The notes under the pieces were generated by a model. That model was not told the DNA's origin. It saw nothing but the letters and a program-made list of their open reading frames with translations, and searched no databases. Shown here piece by piece: positions 14,638 through 23,081 of a DNA stretch of 30,699 nucleotides. Where the stretch lies: contig CBDVDM010000021.1 of assembly GCA_965372745.1 (NCBI GenBank), positions 1 through 30,699 of the forward strand. Direction: 5' to 3'. Positions within the stretch are counted from its first letter, which is position 1; every line of letters starts with the position of its first letter. Origin of the DNA: VRUG01 sp965372745 (lineage in GTDB: Bacteria > Planctomycetota > Phycisphaerae > Sedimentisphaerales > Anaerobacaceae). The position numbers and the translations under genes were made by a program.

Positions 14638-16467
14638 ATGTCAGGTAAGAGTAAAGCTCTTATTTTTTCATGTTTAATATTTGCATTTTTATCTTTTTCG
14701 AGCCTGCTTTTTGGCGACGAGCAGCTTGACAGGAGTAGATACATAAGTGTCGACGAGGTCAGGCCGGGGATGGAGGCGTATTGCCTGACTGTTTATAAAG
14801 GGGTGGAGATAGAAAAATTTGAACTTGAAGTTATAAACGTGGTCCGTAATTTTCGCCCCGGTCGTGATGTGATTCTGGTTCAGGGTAAAGACGAGCGATT
14901 TATTCACACCGGCCCTGTAGCAGGTTGCAGCGGCTCGCCTGTTTATATAGACGGCAGGCTGGCTGGGGCATTGGCGCTTGGATGGACTTTTAGCAAGGAC
15001 CCGCTTTACGGGGTAACGCCTATTGAAGAGATGCTTCAAGTGGGCAAGGCCGGCAGCTCGGAAAATGTTGAACAGCAGTGCGGATTTTCATTTGATTTTT
15101 CCAGACCGCTGAATTTCACAGAGATTGCTGCCCGGATTAACACCGGCATTGTGCCGGGTGTTGAACATCAGGATAATATGACTGCCAATTATTTACCCTG
15201 TCCATTGGTGATAAACGGCCTGGGACCCGGGGTATGCAGACAGTTAAATTCAATGGTGGAACCGTTTGGTATGGTGGCCGTTGCGGGTATAGGCGGCAGT
15301 TCAGTCTCTACAGGTGATTCGACGGATAAAAGGGACGTTAAATTAGAACCGGGTTCGGTGATTTCTATTCCAATTGTCACCGGTGATATTTCCATGGAGG
15401 CGATAGGAACGGTGACGGAAGTTGTGGGCGATAAGGTATATGGATTTGGTCACCAGTTTGTCGGTTTTGGCCCGGTGGAATTTCCGATGGCAACCGGAGA
15501 AGTGCACACAGTTGTTTCAAGTGTTGCAAGATCGTTTAAGCTTGGACGCGGGATTGATATAGTTGGAGCGATAACAGCGGATGAGTCGGCAGCTATATAC
15601 GGGCAGCTCGGCGCCAAGGCACGAATGATACCTTTTACGATAAGAGTTGACCGTTATAACGACGACGAAAAAAGGGTTTACGACTGCCGAATAATGGATA
15701 GTCGTGTTTTTACTCCCCGGATACTTGGTTTGGCGGTTAGAGGTGCTGCTCTGATGCTCGGAAATTTGCCGCCTGATAATACAGTTGAGTATAAGGTAAA
15801 TATTGAGTTGGCCGGCTTTGAGACGGTCAGCTTTGAAAACATATCTACCGATACGGATATGGCTGATATAATGAAAGAGATTACGGGGACAGTGGCGCTG
15901 CTTATGGATAATCCATATAAGAGGGTCAGGATAAAATCTTTCGAGTTTGATATTCGCCTGTTGCCTGAAAGCGTTACCTCTCGTATCTGGTCGGTTGGTA
16001 TATCTGATTCGGTAGTTGAGGCAGGTGATAAACTGGAAGTTCGAGCTGTTGTAGAGTCGGTATTGTCAGGAAAGAGGGAATATAAATATCAACTGAAAGT
16101 TCCCGAAACGCTGCCGCCGGGTAAGTACAAATTGATAGTGTGCGGTTCTAAAAATTATCAGGAATTTTTAATGCGGGTTGTCCCGTATAGATTTCTCGCA
16201 CAAAATATCGAGAGTTTAATCGAGGCGGTTAAGGAAATCCTGGCAATAAAGCGAGGTCGGCTTTATTGTCTTTTTGTTTTATCAACCGAGGGAATTACAT
16301 TGGAAAAATCGGAGTTGCCGGATTTACCTGCGACCAAAGCACTTGTTTTGGCAGACGCCAAAAGGGCATTGAAGATACAGCCGTATCAGCACTGGCTTGA
16401 GAAGAGCTTTGATATCGGCGCAGTAGTTATCGACGAGAAAGTGATGGAGATAACAGTTGAAAAATAA
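14638..16467 (+). CDS. exported SpoIVB peptidase S55-like protein
   Basis: A Sec signal peptide (MSGKSK, then a hydrophobic core, cleavage likely near FG-DEQ) precedes a 580-residue mature protein. Residues 38-125 look like the start of the S55 domain: DEVRPGMEAYCLTVYKG, then GPVAGCSGSPVYIDGRLAGALALGW, where Ser98 in GCSGSP matches the nucleophile position of SpoIVB (GMSGSP), and a YGVTPIEEML segment. A conserved-looking VYGFGHQFVGFGPVEFPMATGEVHTV stretch (about 260-290, two His) may supply the base. In Firmicutes SpoIVB signals during sporulation; this lineage is unlikely to sporulate, so the role here is unknown. ATG 14638 is chosen because GAAGGG is 7 bases upstream and it gives a clean signal peptide; an upstream TTG at 14569 does not. 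Confidence 0.78.
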   Translation: MSGKSKALIFSCLIFAFLSFSSLLFGDEQLDRSRYISVDEVRPGMEAYCLTVYKGVEIEKFELEVINVVRNFRPGRDVILVQGKDERFIHTGPVAGCSGSPVYIDGRLAGALALGWTFSKDPLYGVTPIEEMLQVGKAGSSENVEQQCGFSFDFSRPLNFTEIAARINTGIVPGVEHQDNMTANYLPCPLVINGLGPGVCRQLNSMVEPFGMVAVAGIGGSSVSTGDSTDKRDVKLEPGSVISIPIVTGDISMEAIGTVTEVVGDKVYGFGHQFVGFGPVEFPMATGEVHTVVSSVARSFKLGRGIDIVGAITADESAAIYGQLGAKARMIPFTIRVDRYNDDEKRVYDCRIMDSRVFTPRILGLAVRGAALMLGNLPPDNTVEYKVNIELAGFETVSFENISTDTDMADIMKEITGTVALLMDNPYKRVRIKSFEFDIRLLPESVTSRIWSVGISDSVVEAGDKLEVRAVVESVLSGKREYKYQLKVPETLPPGKYKLIVCGSKNYQEFLMRVVPYRFLAQNIESLIEAVKEILAIKRGRLYCLFVLSTEGITLEKSELPDLPATKALVLADAKRALKIQPYQHWLEKSFDIGAVVIDEKVMEITVEK

Positions 16468-16480
16468 ACAGGAGTTAAGT

Positions 16481-18847
16481 ATGAAAACCAGACGAGCAGC
16501 ATTTGTATGTCAGGATGGCATAGGTGTTTTTCATTTTATATTGTGGCTTTGCGTCATTGGTTTTTTGAGTATTGTGTTACAGTCGAGGTGCATGGGGATT
16601 AGCAGTAAAATAACCCGCCAGAAAAGCGGCGTGGATTTTTCAGAAAGTGAGGTTAAAGATGTTGTGGTTGGCTCGCAGGGGACAATCGAGCTTGGTCGAG
16701 CGGCTGATAAGCTTGTTGAGAAGTTCGAAAATGTCTGGTCGGTAAATGCCATTGTTGTAAATGGCGGAACTGTTTATGTAGGTACAAGCCCAAATGGCGG
16801 TATTTATGAATATGCTCTCGGTAAATTGAAAAAGATATATTCAGCTGAAACACGACAAACTCAGGAACTGGAGCAGCAACAGGCTCAGCCGGAAGATGTG
16901 TCTGAAGAGCCGCAAGAGGTTGAGGATGCGAATATAGTTGAGCAGCCAGAGCATCTGGCCAATGAGCATATTTTTGCTATGGCGTTCGATGTTTCAGGTC
17001 GACTTTTGGCGGGTATAAGCGGTGATAGCTGCAAATTGCTTAGACTCGAATCCGGCAGGATGCTCACGGTATTTGAACCGGAAGATGCTAAATATATCTT
17101 TGCAATAACAGTTGATGATGAGGGCAGTATATATTTAGGTACAGGGCCGAAGGGCAGGATATATCGGCTTGATTCATTCGGAAAAAATGCAGAGGAAATT
17201 TACGATAGTCTCGATAAGAATATCCTGTCTTTGGCGGTTGGGGGAGATGGATTTATTTATGCGGGCAGTGACAGTCGAGGGTTGGTATATAAGATTGACC
17301 CGGAAGAAAAAAAGGCAGCGGTTTTATATGACAGCGGCCAGGATGAGGTAACAGGTTTGCTATTTCTTAAGGGTGAAGAATATCTGAAAATATTCGGGAA
17401 AGCTGAATCTGATGATGGCTCAGGTGTTTTGTATGCGGCAGCGACATCAGCAGAGGTCGTTGCAGCGCATGGAAAATATACGACGCAAATGCCTTTAGCA
17501 GGTCGTCCTGAAGTTAAAGGTAAGAAAGGTACAAGTTCAGAGACAGATAAAGGAGGCTTGAAGCTGAATATCGCCAATACGAAAAAGGGTGATGATGCCC
17601 AGGCTTTAAAAACTGTCGGATTACCCGGTAAACTGGCAAAGCCGGAAAAGACCAGTTACATATATAAAATCAGTAAAGACGGTTATGTAACGAGTATATT
17701 TGACAGGGCTTTGGTGTTTTTCTCTCTGGCGTTGTATGACAAGGAATTGCTGATTGGAACAGGCAATAGTGCCAAGCTTTATAGTGTAGACCCGCTAACT
17801 GAGCAAGAGAAGATTATTTATTCTGATGAACAGGCATCGCAGATTACGGCAGTAGTGGTTAGTGGAGAGGATATTTATATCGGCACATCGAATCCTGCAA
17901 AATTGATAAAATTGGGTAAGAGCTTTGCAGCTGTGGGAAATTATACATCTGCTCTTATAGATGCAGGCCAGCCGGCGAAGTGGGGCAAATTGCAGATTGA
18001 AGCTGATATTCCGAGTGGTTGTAAGATTCTTGTTTCATCTCGAAGCGGCAATGTGAAGGATGTGAACGACCCGACATTTTCCCAGTGGGCCGAGCCAATG
18101 GAAATAACAGGGCCGATACAGTTGCGTTGTCCTGTTGGTAGATTTTGTCAGTATCGCCTGCAGCTTGAAAGTGAAGACGGAAGGAAAAGTCCGCTTGTAA
18201 GAGAGGTGGCTGTGGCGAGTACGGTTCCTAATTTGGCGCCGAAAGTAAAGGAGGTTGACATTAGTCGCACAGAAAAATCAGGTGGCGATAGGGGTGTATT
18301 TAAAATCAGCTATAAGGCTGAAGATGATAATGCGGATAAGTTAATTTACAGAATAGATTTTAGAAAGACAGGAAGAGAGAACTGGATAGAGCTTAAAGAA
18401 AAAATTGAAGAGAATAGCTTCGAATGGGACGGCAGAACTGTAGAGGATGGTCGTTATGAGGTCAGGGTTACAGCAAGTGATGAAAGAAGTAATAGCTCCG
18501 CGAGCCGCTTGACGGACAGCAGGATAACCGAGCCGCTCGTGGTTGATAATACAGGGCCTGTAATTGAAAAGAGCCTGATAACTCAAAGTGATGGAAAGAC
18601 AATAACTTTGAAATTGCGTGTATCGGATAAGTTAAGTGTTATAGGTGAAGTCAACTATACTATCGACAGTAATGCTGAATGGAGAAGTGCTGTACCGGAT
18701 GACCTTGTGTATGATACGACGGATGAGCGTTTTACCATAAAGACAGAGAAACTCCAACCAGGTGAGCATATAATTTCGGTAAAAATTTCGGATGACGTCG
18801 GTAATGTGACATATAAAACTTACGAAGTCAGTATGCCTGGTGAATAA
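16481..18847 (+). CDS. exported beta-propeller protein with C-terminal Ig-like domains
   Basis: A 788-residue protein with an N-terminal hydrophobic segment (FILWLCVIGFLSIVLQS, a signal anchor or signal peptide). The middle, about 70-510, contains propeller-like blades with the recurring pattern of hydrophobic strands and YVGTSPNGGIYEY, YLGTGPKGRIYRL, YAGSDSRGLVYKI, LIGTGNSAKLYSV and YIGTSNPAKLIKL. A low-complexity linker rich in Glu and Gln lies at about 120-150. The C-terminal 200 residues contain two Ig/FN3-like modules (with DDNADKLIYRIDFRK and DERSNSSASRL). No catalytic motif is seen; a binding or scaffolding role outside the cytoplasm is inferred. AGGAG is 6 bases before ATG 16481; it follows the S55-like gene by 13 bases, so they are co-transcribed and may act together. 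Confidence 0.72.
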   Translation: MKTRRAAFVCQDGIGVFHFILWLCVIGFLSIVLQSRCMGISSKITRQKSGVDFSESEVKDVVVGSQGTIELGRAADKLVEKFENVWSVNAIVVNGGTVYVGTSPNGGIYEYALGKLKKIYSAETRQTQELEQQQAQPEDVSEEPQEVEDANIVEQPEHLANEHIFAMAFDVSGRLLAGISGDSCKLLRLESGRMLTVFEPEDAKYIFAITVDDEGSIYLGTGPKGRIYRLDSFGKNAEEIYDSLDKNILSLAVGGDGFIYAGSDSRGLVYKIDPEEKKAAVLYDSGQDEVTGLLFLKGEEYLKIFGKAESDDGSGVLYAAATSAEVVAAHGKYTTQMPLAGRPEVKGKKGTSSETDKGGLKLNIANTKKGDDAQALKTVGLPGKLAKPEKTSYIYKISKDGYVTSIFDRALVFFSLALYDKELLIGTGNSAKLYSVDPLTEQEKIIYSDEQASQITAVVVSGEDIYIGTSNPAKLIKLGKSFAAVGNYTSALIDAGQPAKWGKLQIEADIPSGCKILVSSRSGNVKDVNDPTFSQWAEPMEITGPIQLRCPVGRFCQYRLQLESEDGRKSPLVREVAVASTVPNLAPKVKEVDISRTEKSGGDRGVFKISYKAEDDNADKLIYRIDFRKTGRENWIELKEKIEENSFEWDGRTVEDGRYEVRVTASDERSNSSASRLTDSRITEPLVVDNTGPVIEKSLITQSDGKTITLKLRVSDKLSVIGEVNYTIDSNAEWRSAVPDDLVYDTTDERFTIKTEKLQPGEHIISVKISDDVGNVTYKTYEVSMPGE

Positions 18848-18852
18848 TTAAC

Positions 18853-19707
18853 GTGCGATACATTGAATTTGAAAAGGTAGTCAGTACTGTAGAGTCGCTT
18901 TGCATATCAGCTTGTTATGAGCTTAGCGAGGATATGCTGTCAGCATTAGAGACTGCTGCCAATAAAGAGTCGAATCCTGAAGCAGCCGAGATACTAAAAA
19001 AGCTTATCGAAAATGCCCGGATAGCGAAAGATGAGCGGATTCCATTGTGCCAGGATACGGGACTGACAGTTGTTTTTGTCGAGCAGGGTTCAGATGTAGC
19101 TGTCAAATCAGGTGATGGGCGGACACTATATGACGCAATCAATACAGGCGTTGAAAGGGGTTATGAAAAGGGGTATCTTCGTAAGAGCATCGTGGAAGAG
19201 CCTTTGAAGCAGCGCAGCAATACCGGCACAAATACTCCAGCTGTGATTCACCATGCGATAGTACAGGGTGACAAATTGAAGATAACCGTGATGGCCAAGG
19301 GTGGTGGCTGTGAGAATAAAAGTCAATTTAAAATGTTTAAACCTACAGCAGAGAAAGAAGAGATAATCGAATGGCTCGTTGATGTTGTAAGGCAGGCCGG
19401 CGCTGATGCGTGTCCGCCGTTTGTTGTCGGGGTTGGTATTGGAGGAGATTTTGAATTAAGCTGTTTGTTGAGCAAGAAGGCCCTTCTTAGAAACGTTGGC
19501 GAAAAAAACAGGGATGAATTTTATGCGAAATTAGAGGATGATTTACTTGCGAAGGTTAATGCACTTGGTATAGGCCCGCAGGGTTTTGGCGGCGATACGA
19601 CAGCCTTAGCCTGCATGATTGAGACAGCCGCCTGTCATATTGCATCACTGCCGGTAGCGGTTAATATCGAATGTCACAGCCACAGGCACAAATCAGCGGT
19701 TATTTAA
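18853..19707 (+). CDS. class I fumarate hydratase alpha subunit
   Basis: Iron-sulfur hydro-lyase subunit for interconversion of fumarate and malate (or of a similar hydroxy acid, such as tartrate). The 284 residues match the N-terminal (alpha) half of class I fumarases. Landmarks are RIPLCQDTGLTVVFVEQG with the first cluster Cys, QRSNTGTNTPAVIH, AKGGGCENKS with a second Cys, GVGIGGDFE, and ECHSHRH at the C-terminus. The beta subunit is normally adjacent, but rsmA follows on the opposite strand; the beta gene must be elsewhere or missing. GTG start 5 bases after the propeller gene, with no strong ribosome binding site, suggesting coupling to upstream translation. The substrate cannot be fixed from sequence. 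Confidence 0.9.
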   Translation: MRYIEFEKVVSTVESLCISACYELSEDMLSALETAANKESNPEAAEILKKLIENARIAKDERIPLCQDTGLTVVFVEQGSDVAVKSGDGRTLYDAINTGVERGYEKGYLRKSIVEEPLKQRSNTGTNTPAVIHHAIVQGDKLKITVMAKGGGCENKSQFKMFKPTAEKEEIIEWLVDVVRQAGADACPPFVVGVGIGGDFELSCLLSKKALLRNVGEKNRDEFYAKLEDDLLAKVNALGIGPQGFGGDTTALACMIETAACHIASLPVAVNIECHSHRHKSAVI

Positions 19708-19765
19708 TCAGGCTTGTCGGTGGAGGATAATATTTTATACTGCAACAGTAAGCATTAACTGTAGT

Positions 19766-19925
19766 TATACCAAGTCCGATTATTAAGTGCACTGTTGTCA
19801 TTTCGACCGAAGGGCCACGAAGTGGCTCGTAGTGGAGAAATCTGTTTTTTTAATAGATTTTTCGATTCGCCTATGACTCGCTCGAAATGACACACGAGCG
19901 CATTAACTAATCGTAATTCGTATTA
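19766..19925. repeat. 160-bp inverted-repeat (MITE-like) element, copy 1
   Basis: The ends, ATACCAAGTCCGATTATT and the complement of TAACTAATCGTAATTCGTAT, are imperfect inverted repeats, and the interior also folds back (GTCATTTCGACCGAAGG... with ...CTCGCTCGAAATGACAC), so the whole element is one long hairpin. A second copy is at 22832-22990. It lies between convergent fumarase and rsmA genes and stops one base before the rsmA stop codon. No open frame, no transposase. Confidence 0.9.
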
Positions 19926-19926
19926 T

Positions 19927-20817
19927 TCATTTAGCAGATAGGTATTCATAACATAGATTAGCCATTGAGACGTAATCCTGTGGGCAGAGCTGTTCCGGCC
20001 TTTTGCGGGGGTCGATACAGGACTCTTCGAAGATTATGGTCCAGTTATTGATTTGGGCCAGTTTGCCCTGAGCGAATTTTGTACAGGGTTTTAACATTTT
20101 TCTTCTGTGCTGCATGAATAGGCCTACAACCTGGGCGAAGAGCTTTTTATCGTTAATACGGTTTAATTTTTCCTTATCTGTAATAAATGAGACCATTGCA
20201 GAATGCACTTTAGGTTTAGGCCAAAAAACGGTTGGCTTTAAGATTCTGTCGATTTTCACATTTCCAGCAGCAGCCAGCATGATGCTTAGAGTTCCATAGT
20301 TACCTGTGTCAGGTACAGCTGCCATTCTTTCTGCAACCTCCTTCTGAACGGTAACATACATTCGGTCTACAGTAGTTTTACCTGTAATCAGATTCATCAT
20401 TAAAGGCGAAGCTATGTTGTAAGGAAGGTTGGCGATGAGTAAGAATTGTCCGGATGTTTTTTGGCGGGTTTTTTCTATAGCATCGATTACGACAGGAGCG
20501 ATGGTGTTTTTGTTTTCCAGAATATCGGTATTTATGAAGGTAATATTGTTTTTGTCAGACAGTTGGTTCTGAGCTATTTTTGCAAGCGTGCTGTCGAATT
20601 CGACCGCAATTACGCTGCCGGCTTTTTCCGACAGGCACTCCGTTAATGAGCCTGTCCCGCATCCGACCTCCAGAACGACATCATTGGGTTGAATATGGGC
20701 CGAATCAATTAGTAATTTCATCAGGTTCAGGTCGATGAGGAAGTTTTGGCCAAGTTTTTTATTTGGCGAGACACCTGCTGCGGCAAGTAGCTGCTGGATT
20801 TTTTGTTTAGTCTGCAT
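19927..20817 (-). CDS. rsmA: 16S rRNA dimethyladenosine transferase RsmA (KsgA)
   Basis: Dimethylates two adjacent adenines near the 3' end of 16S rRNA during small-subunit assembly. The product has KKLGQNFLID, the SAM motif LEVGCGTGSLTECL, VIAVEFDSTL, and the NLPYNIASPLMM catalytic motif followed by VQKEVAERM; the C-terminal helical domain ends normally. ATG 20817 overlaps the end of pdxA by 11 bases and is preferred to an upstream TTG at 20841. The 296 residues are at the upper end of the family. The order pdxA-rsmA is also found in other bacteria. The stop codon lies just one base from a 160-bp inverted-repeat element. Confidence 0.94.
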   Translation of the reverse strand: MQTKQKIQQLLAAAGVSPNKKLGQNFLIDLNLMKLLIDSAHIQPNDVVLEVGCGTGSLTECLSEKAGSVIAVEFDSTLAKIAQNQLSDKNNITFINTDILENKNTIAPVVIDAIEKTRQKTSGQFLLIANLPYNIASPLMMNLITGKTTVDRMYVTVQKEVAERMAAVPDTGNYGTLSIMLAAAGNVKIDRILKPTVFWPKPKVHSAMVSFITDKEKLNRINDKKLFAQVVGLFMQHRRKMLKPCTKFAQGKLAQINNWTIIFEESCIDPRKRPEQLCPQDYVSMANLCYEYLSAK

Positions 20818-21877
20818 CTGGAGTAAGTTTTGCCTGAACAAGCCGGCGGTTCTTTTTTGTTTTTACCATTTCAATGGCGGTTGTAATAGCTGATTTTATG
20901 CCTGTTGGGTTGGCGATATTTTTTCCGGCGATGTCGAATGCGGTACCATGTGCCGGAGAGGTTCTGATTATGGGAATTCCGATAGTGATATTTACCGCGG
21001 TCTCGAATGCAAGCAGTTTTATAGGTATCATCGCCTGGTCATGATACATTGCTACGACAGCGTCGAAGTCACCGTTTACAGCTTTTAGAAAGACAGTGTC
21101 AGCGGGAAATGGGCCGAGACAGTTTATGCCCTGGTGATTTGCCAGTTCAATGGCAGGTGAAATGATTCGTTTTTCTTCATCGCCGAATTGGCCGTTTTCT
21201 CCGGCATGTGGATTTAGCGCAGCGACAGCTATTCTTGGCTTTGGGATATCGAAGTATTCTATCAGTGCGGTGTTGAGAAGGTCTATCGGTTCAAAGACGC
21301 GTCCGATAGTGAATTTGTGGCGGACATCGAATAGAGCATCATGGATTGTTGCAAGTGCAACCTTTAATTTTTCGGTGCTGAACATCATAGCTTTTCTTGG
21401 CGATTTGCATTTGTCGGCTAAAAGTTCTGTGTGTCCAGGCCATTTGGCGTTAGCCAGTTTCCAGCTGGTCTTACTGATAGGAGCGGTGACAACCGCATCA
21501 ATAATTCCGGCTTTTGCCGCCCAGATGGCGTCGGTACAAAATCGTATTGAGGCTTCGCCGGCAATTTTGGTTGGTTTTTTAATCCATGGAGGGATGGAAT
21601 AATCATCATAGTCGGCGACGACAACCTTATAAGGATATTCCCTGCTGACTTTTTCATGCTGATGCCGTCCCCAGAACAGTTCAATCTCAGCTTTATCTGC
21701 TGCGTAGCATAGCTGTTCATTCATACCGAATATAATAAATTTTGCCGTTTTTCTGATTTCCGGTTCAGCTAATGCTTTAACAATTATTTCCGGACCGATA
21801 CCAGATGGGTCGCCCATTGTTATACCGATGACAGGCTGGTCGATTATGGAATTTTGATTGTTAATTTTATTGTTCAT
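20807..21877 (-). CDS. pdxA: 4-hydroxythreonine-4-phosphate dehydrogenase
   Basis: NAD-dependent enzyme of the DXP-dependent pyridoxal phosphate pathway. The product (356 residues) shows GITMGDPSGIGPEII near the N-terminus, TAPISKTSW, GHTELLA with a metal-binding His, NPHAGENGQFGDEE, MYHDQAMIPIK with a second metal His, and TSPAHGTAFDIAG with the third. ATG 21877 is chosen over the TTG at 21886; no clear ribosome binding site precedes either. Length is a little above the E. coli enzyme. Its product pathway uses 1-deoxyxylulose phosphate, which the dxs gene at the end of this window would supply. Operon with rsmA. Confidence 0.95.
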   Translation of the reverse strand: MNNKINNQNSIIDQPVIGITMGDPSGIGPEIIVKALAEPEIRKTAKFIIFGMNEQLCYAADKAEIELFWGRHQHEKVSREYPYKVVVADYDDYSIPPWIKKPTKIAGEASIRFCTDAIWAAKAGIIDAVVTAPISKTSWKLANAKWPGHTELLADKCKSPRKAMMFSTEKLKVALATIHDALFDVRHKFTIGRVFEPIDLLNTALIEYFDIPKPRIAVAALNPHAGENGQFGDEEKRIISPAIELANHQGINCLGPFPADTVFLKAVNGDFDAVVAMYHDQAMIPIKLLAFETAVNITIGIPIIRTSPAHGTAFDIAGKNIANPTGIKSAITTAIEMVKTKKNRRLVQAKLTPDAD

Positions 21878-21910
21878 TTCGGTCAAATTAAAAGTTTTTG
21901 CCGTAAGTCT

Positions 21911-21985
21911 TTCCCGATATATCGGAACGGAGTTATATTTTCATATCTCTGTGTTCTCTGTGACCTCTGTCCCGATGTATCGGGA
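21911..21985. repeat. two CCCGAT/ATCGGG palindromes flanking a low-complexity phrase
   Basis: TTCCCGATATATCGGAA (21911-21927, one base unpaired) and TCCCGATGTATCGGGA (21970-21985, 7+2+7) belong to the palindrome family scattered in this window. Between them is the phrase TCTCTGTGTTCTCTGTGACC, closely similar to 28290-28320. They fill the 131-base gap between ribE and pdxA on the minus strand. Confidence 0.7.
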
Positions 21986-22008
21986 ATATAAATTCCTATA
22001 CTATTAAA

Positions 22009-22650
22009 TTAAAAGCCCATCTGCCCTAATTTATCTTCGGTCAAATTATCGTTATCTGGGAGATTTTTTTTCAGCTGATTTCTGACTGCCTTTACGATTA
22101 TATCGATTTCTATGTTTACAAAATCACCCACTTGCCCACGATGCAGAGTAGTTTTGTCCCAGGTTTGTGGAATGACGGCTATACTAAACCCCTCTTTGTT
22201 TAGCCCTGCTATGGTAAGAGAAATACCATTAACAGCGATAGAGCCTTTCTCTATCATTTGGTCTAAAAGCTGTGATGAAGCGGAAAAATCTATTTCCCGG
22301 AATTGGCCTTTATTTCTGAGAGCCTGAATTTTTGCGGTGCCATCGATATGCCCTTGAACAAAGTGTCCGCCGAAGCGGCCGGTTGCCGGCATTGCACGCT
22401 CGATATTAACCAGACCGGCAGGTTTTAATTTCCCAAGAGCAGATTTTTCAAGAGTTTCAGGGTGACAATCGAAAGTCCCCTGTTGGCCGTTGATTTTTGT
22501 AACAGTCAGACAGACGCCGTTCACAGCTATACTATCGCCGATGTTTGTGTCCTTGGCTATGTCGGCCAGGTCAATGCTAATTTCCATACCATCAGAGCTT
22601 TGACGCAGTGTTCTGACCTGGCAAACAGCTTCAATTAATCCTGTAAACAT
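22009..22650 (-). CDS. ribE: riboflavin synthase, alpha chain
   Basis: Dismutates two 6,7-dimethyl-8-ribityllumazine molecules to riboflavin and a pyrimidine. The N-terminal MFTGLIEAVCQV is diagnostic. Two lumazine-binding barrels follow: the first at about 1-97 (SIAVNGVCLTVTKI, GRFGGHFVQGHIDGTA at the boundary) and the second at about 98-190 (SIAVNGISLTIAGL, VNIEIDIIVK). The 213-residue length is normal. Other rib genes are not in the window. It heads a minus-strand set ribE-pdxA-rsmA, though the 131-base gap with palindromes may separate it transcriptionally. Confidence 0.95.
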   Translation of the reverse strand: MFTGLIEAVCQVRTLRQSSDGMEISIDLADIAKDTNIGDSIAVNGVCLTVTKINGQQGTFDCHPETLEKSALGKLKPAGLVNIERAMPATGRFGGHFVQGHIDGTAKIQALRNKGQFREIDFSASSQLLDQMIEKGSIAVNGISLTIAGLNKEGFSIAVIPQTWDKTTLHRGQVGDFVNIEIDIIVKAVRNQLKKNLPDNDNLTEDKLGQMGF

Positions 22651-22728
22651 GAAAAAGCCTTTCTAACAGCTATCTTATTGGTGGAACTTATTAATAATGC
22701 TACGTTTATATCGAGTAAAAGTCAAATG

Positions 22729-22831
22729 ATACCAATTCCGATTAATAATTACGCTCTAATGCGCGGGTAAGAACCTTTTTACAAACAAGTTATAATCCCT
22801 AAACGCGAATTTTATTACACTAAAGGGTATA
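22729..22831. repeat. dispersed intergenic repeat, family A, copy 2
   Basis: Starts GATACCAATTCCGATTAAT and ends GCGAATTTTATTACACTAAAGGGTA, matching the copy at 6905-7010 at both ends and more loosely in the middle. It abuts the second 160-bp inverted-repeat element without a gap, and its start is close to the terminal sequence of that element. Confidence 0.8.
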
Positions 22832-22990
22832 ATACCAAGTCCGATTATTAAGTGCGCTGTTGTCATTTCGACCGAAGGGCCACGAAGTGGCTCGTAGTGG
22901 AGAAATCTGGTTTTTTAATAGATTTCTCCACTCGCCTACGGCTCGCTCGAAGTGACACACGAGCGCATTAACTAATCGTAATTCGTATAA
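22832..22990. repeat. 160-bp inverted-repeat (MITE-like) element, copy 2
   Basis: Nearly identical to 19766-19925 apart from scattered substitutions. Here the interior arms pair better: GTGGAGAAATCT on the left against AGATTTCTCCACTCG on the right. Terminal repeats ATACCAAGTCCGATTATT and the complement of CTAATCGTAATTCGTAT are kept. It lies in the divergent spacer between ribE and the helical membrane protein gene. No transposase is encoded. Confidence 0.9.
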
Positions 22991-23011
22991 TTGATTGTTT
23001 ATAATTGGTAG

Positions 23012-23039
23012 TTGATAAACGGTAAGGAGATGCTAAAAT
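23012..23039 (+). promoter_or_regulatory. promoter before the small membrane protein gene
   Basis: TTGATA (23012-23017) and TAAAAT (23034-23039) are 16 bases apart, each five of six matches to consensus. Transcription would start about 35 bases before the ATG at 23082 and probably continue into the ThyA-like gene. Confidence 0.45.
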
Positions 23040-23081
23040 TGTGTTTCAGTAGTCATTTTTCATCGGAAGGTTTAAGTTAAC

